Source: Oligoflexia bacterium (GTDB taxonomy: Bacteria; Bdellovibrionota; UBA1018). From it: a stretch of 46,549 nt of DNA. A program made the translations under genes and the position numbers. Under the pieces are notes generated by a model that worked only from the letters and a program-made list of their open reading frames with translations, had not been told where the DNA came from and searched no databases. The DNA lies in contig CAIRTR010000025.1 of the NCBI GenBank assembly GCA_903881565.1, forward strand, positions 1 to 46,549. Direction: 5' to 3'. This document shows positions 44,112 through 46,549 of the stretch, one piece after another (the stretch's first letter is position 1; the number at the start of each line of letters is the position of its first letter).

Positions 44112-45305
44112 TCAAACCCCCTTCCAGATTGAGGGGCCCGGCGTTTCGGCGCAAACCAACTCATCAATAATCTCATGAATTAACGGAGCGGTGACATCCA
44201 TCCCGCCGATGCCCACCACATAGCTTTGAATGAACTTCTTTTGGCCCGCGAAAGCTAATGTCGCGATCACTTCTTGCGCAAAGATGCCTGCGATCCCATG
44301 TGGCGCGCCCAGCGCGGTGTTACGATCCAATACTCCTATTTTTGGAGCATTTTTGCACATGTTGACAAAGGACTCGGTCGGAAAGGGTCTGAGCATCTTG
44401 ATGCGAACCATGCCGACTTTTTCGCCCTTGGCTCGTCGCTCATCAATCACGCGCCGAGTGGTGCTGCTGATGGTAGAGCTTGTGATGAGCAAGGTTTCTG
44501 CGTCTTCATGCTTGTAACCCACGATCGGATCCGAGGGGCGTCGTCCAAATACTTCTTCAAAGCGGTCCTGGGCCGAGGTGTAAACTTCAAATACATTGCC
44601 GAGATCCCGCTCCATGTCTTTTCGATGAGAAGCGGTCACTCGCGGTTGAGTGAGGCCACCGACTGTGACTGGTTTTTCAGGATTGAGGCGATGAGGCAGA
44701 TCCAGGAGTGGCAAATAACGATCGGCCTCTTCTTGAGTCGGAAGCAGCGTGGGCATCATCGTATGACTCAAGATAAACGCGTCCACGCAAAGCATCGTGG
44801 GCAAGAGCACCTTGTGATTCTCAGAGATAAAAAACGACATCAAGACATGATCCACGAGCTCTTGATTGTCTTCGCAATAGATTTGAATCCAGCCCCAATC
44901 CCGAAACATCAGGCTATCGCCTTGTTCCGCCCAGATGTTCCAAGGAGGTCCAAGTGTCCGATTTACTACCTGCATGACGATGGGCAGGCGATACAAAGCC
45001 GCACATAGAATGTTCTCTGCCATGTAGGCTGCGCCATTTGAAGAAGTCGCCGTAAAAGAGCGCGCGCCTTCAATGCTCACGCCAATACAAGCCGCCATCG
45101 CCGAGTGTTCTGATTCGACGTGAAAAATTCGGCCTTTTTCCAGCATCCCTTTTTCATTCAACGCCACGACCGTTTCAACGACTTCGGTTTGGGGAGTGAT
45201 AGGATAAATTCCGCTGCCACATCCTCGTGCTTTGCGATTCGCGTTTCCAGCAACCGTGAAGGTCCAACCGCCGGCATAATTGGCGGTACAAAGTTCTTGT
45301 TTCAT
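44112..45305 (-). CDS. porA: 2-oxoacid (pyruvate):ferredoxin oxidoreductase, alpha subunit
   Basis: A 397-residue subunit with the pyrophosphate/pyrimidine-binding domain: GSGIYPITPQTEVVE, HVESEHSAMAACIGVSIEGA and TATSSNGAAYMAENI, then VVNRTLGPPWNIWAEQGD. ATG 45305 overlaps the upstream FAD/iron-sulfur gene as ATGA. The gamma subunit is not in the window and may lie upstream of the truncated gene. Confidence 0.93.
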   Translation of the reverse strand: MKQELCTANYAGGWTFTVAGNANRKARGCGSGIYPITPQTEVVETVVALNEKGMLEKGRIFHVESEHSAMAACIGVSIEGARSFTATSSNGAAYMAENILCAALYRLPIVMQVVNRTLGPPWNIWAEQGDSLMFRDWGWIQIYCEDNQELVDHVLMSFFISENHKVLLPTMLCVDAFILSHTMMPTLLPTQEEADRYLPLLDLPHRLNPEKPVTVGGLTQPRVTASHRKDMERDLGNVFEVYTSAQDRFEEVFGRRPSDPIVGYKHEDAETLLITSSTISSTTRRVIDERRAKGEKVGMVRIKMLRPFPTESFVNMCKNAPKIGVLDRNTALGAPHGIAGIFAQEVIATLAFAGQKKFIQSYVVGIGGMDVTAPLIHEIIDELVCAETPGPSIWKGV

Positions 45306-46549
45306 TTTGCGCACCCTCGGGTTTGGGGATCGATGGCATTGCGTGGGCAAACTTCCATGCAAATCAGGCAACCTTTGCAGTTGGAGAGGTTAACCTCAAC
45401 TTTGGAAACGTTCACGCGCTTAATCGCCCGCTCGGGGCAAAAGAGTTCGCATTTGCCTTTGATGCCGTCACTCTTTTCGGGCGAAAGACAGCCATTGCAA
45501 GAGCCGCAACTTAAGCAGCGCAAAGCCTCGTTTTGTCCCGTTTTGGCATCAAAACCTTGAACCACTTCCTGGAAATCCTGAATTCGCTCAACCACCGGGC
45601 GCTCAAGGGTCTCCGCACGACCCGTAGGTGTGAAGTAGTGGAGGCGCATTTCGTCGGCAGTCACATAAGGTGATTTACTGGGATCTCCTTTGGCCTGGAT
45701 AGCCTCCGGCAAAGTTTCACCTCTGAGTTTCAAGGCCACCGCTTCAGCTGCGCGTCTTCCGGAGCCAATGGCATGAGTCACCGTGCCTTCATTGGTTGCA
45801 ACGTCGCCGATAGCAAATATCTTCTCATTCTCAGTCACGCCAAAAGTATTGGCGACAATGGTGCCGTTTTTTGTCGAAACTTCTCCTTTGAGAAAATCCA
45901 GTTCCGCAACCTGCCCGGTAGCCAGCACGATCCTCGAAAACTCAAGTTCTTCGAATTCACCAGCAATTGCCAGGGGAGACCTGCGGCCGTCAGGGCCTGG
46001 TTCGCCAAGCCTCATCTTTTGAACTTTAAGAAAATTCTTGCCGCCTTTAGAAACTACGCTCTCGGGCGCGCACAAGAATTTAAGTTTCACGCCTTCATGG
46101 AGGGCTGCTTCAATCTCTTCGCGCATCGCGGGCATTTCATCCCGGGTTCGGCGATAGACGATGGTCACGCCACTTGCGCCATTGCGGAGAGCGACCCGAG
46201 AGGTGTCGATGGCAGTGTTGCCCCCTCCGATAACGACGACGTGCGAACCGAGCTCTACCTTCTGACCAAAGTGGATCTTTTGAAGAAGGTCCACACCTTG
46301 GATCAAGTGGCCCGACGCCGCGCCGGGGATCGCATTTTCGCGACCCACACTCATTCCTATAGCTACGATCACGGCTTCGTATTCTGAGGTAAGTTTCTTG
46401 AACTCTGCGTTTGATTTTACGGCAGCGTTGCAGCGAATCTCAACCCCCATCTCTTCGATGAGCTTGATCTCTTTTTTCAAAATATCTTTGGGGAGCCTAA
46501 AATCAGGGATTCCGGCCCTCAGCATTCCGCCGGGTTCGGGAAGTGCCTC
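45302..46549 (-). CDS. FAD-dependent NAD(P)H oxidoreductase fused to a PorD-like ferredoxin domain (partial)
   Basis: The N-terminus runs off the window edge; 415 residues are visible. The first 300 match the glutamate-synthase small-subunit-like family: AGIPDFRLPKDILKKEI, VVVIGGGNTAIDTSRVALR (NAD(P)H-binding) and FAIGDVATNEGTVTHAI (FAD-binding). The last 90 residues bind two iron-sulfur clusters: CLSCGSCNGC...CELFCP and CKGCLICMEVCPRNAI. It probably links NAD(P)H and ferredoxin pools and serves as the delta/ferredoxin subunit of the oxidoreductase that follows. It overlaps porA by 4 nt. Confidence 0.88.
   Translation of the reverse strand, partial: EALPEPGGMLRAGIPDFRLPKDILKKEIKLIEEMGVEIRCNAAVKSNAEFKKLTSEYEAVIVAIGMSVGRENAIPGAASGHLIQGVDLLQKIHFGQKVELGSHVVVIGGGNTAIDTSRVALRNGASGVTIVYRRTRDEMPAMREEIEAALHEGVKLKFLCAPESVVSKGGKNFLKVQKMRLGEPGPDGRRSPLAIAGEFEELEFSRIVLATGQVAELDFLKGEVSTKNGTIVANTFGVTENEKIFAIGDVATNEGTVTHAIGSGRRAAEAVALKLRGETLPEAIQAKGDPSKSPYVTADEMRLHYFTPTGRAETLERPVVERIQDFQEVVQGFDAKTGQNEALRCLSCGSCNGCLSPEKSDGIKGKCELFCPERAIKRVNVSKVEVNLSNCKGCLICMEVCPRNAIDPQTRGCAK

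Overview
The window is a gene-dense stretch of a Gram-negative bacterial chromosome of intermediate GC. KDO synthesis genes (kdsB, kdsA), an aromatic-ended outer-membrane barrel protein, many signal peptides, PilZ and GGDEF c-di-GMP proteins and a CheX-like receiver fusion point to a flagellated or gliding proteobacterium of the former delta group. A Bdellovibrionota-like lineage is my best guess; this is inference from gene content, not a match I could run. No rRNA, tRNA, CRISPR array or intact insertion sequence was seen.

Layout. 1-4775: diguanylate cyclase, then kdsB-pyrG-kdsA (CMP-KDO precursor supply plus CTP synthesis). 4776-8276: accessory island with a RelE/HigB-type toxin-antitoxin pair, a frameshifted exported gene, a VapBC pair and a coupled HATPase/STAS-like (DUF4325) pair. 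8277-12719 (minus): exported PAP2 phosphatase, small unknown proteins, two PilZ proteins and a GYF-domain membrane protein. 12758-18012 (minus, except one gene): fused formiminotransferase-cyclodeaminase (histidine/folate), a two-TM coiled-coil protein, a small insert with two unknown genes flanked by related repeats, and a receiver-CheX protein. 18331-20824 (minus): a tightly overlapping sugar operon (GT2 glycosyltransferase, C-methyltransferase, RmlC-like epimerase). 20916-24208 (plus): glpK, radA and an unknown gene. 24187-28173 (minus): MerR-like regulator, outer-membrane protein, ligA. 28222-30225 (plus): patatin phospholipase and TerC. 30200-31456: histidine kinase. 31678-32742: cNMP-binding regulator behind a strong hairpin. 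32796-35180 (minus): SPOR protein, cupin, manC. 35264-39522: HutD, DTW-domain tRNA enzyme and a cluster of exported unknowns, one with clan-CD-like His/Cys motifs, one Cys-rich and one ankyrin. 39501-46549 (minus): a 2-oxoacid:ferredoxin oxidoreductase operon running into GNAT, HAD, a frameshifted AlbA_2/ATPase regulator and an MFS transporter.

How the parts work together: envelope sugar synthesis (KdsA/KdsB, ManC/cupin, RmlC/GT2/methyltransferase) and c-di-GMP/two-component signalling are the recurring themes. Many transcription-unit heads carry a recognisable -35/-10 promoter ending only 5-7 nt before the start codon and lack a clear Shine-Dalgarno, suggesting that leaderless transcripts are common here. 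Downstream genes are usually coupled by ATGA/GTGA overlaps. Short 12-13 bp tandem repeats occur at three places, one of them exactly at a coding frameshift.
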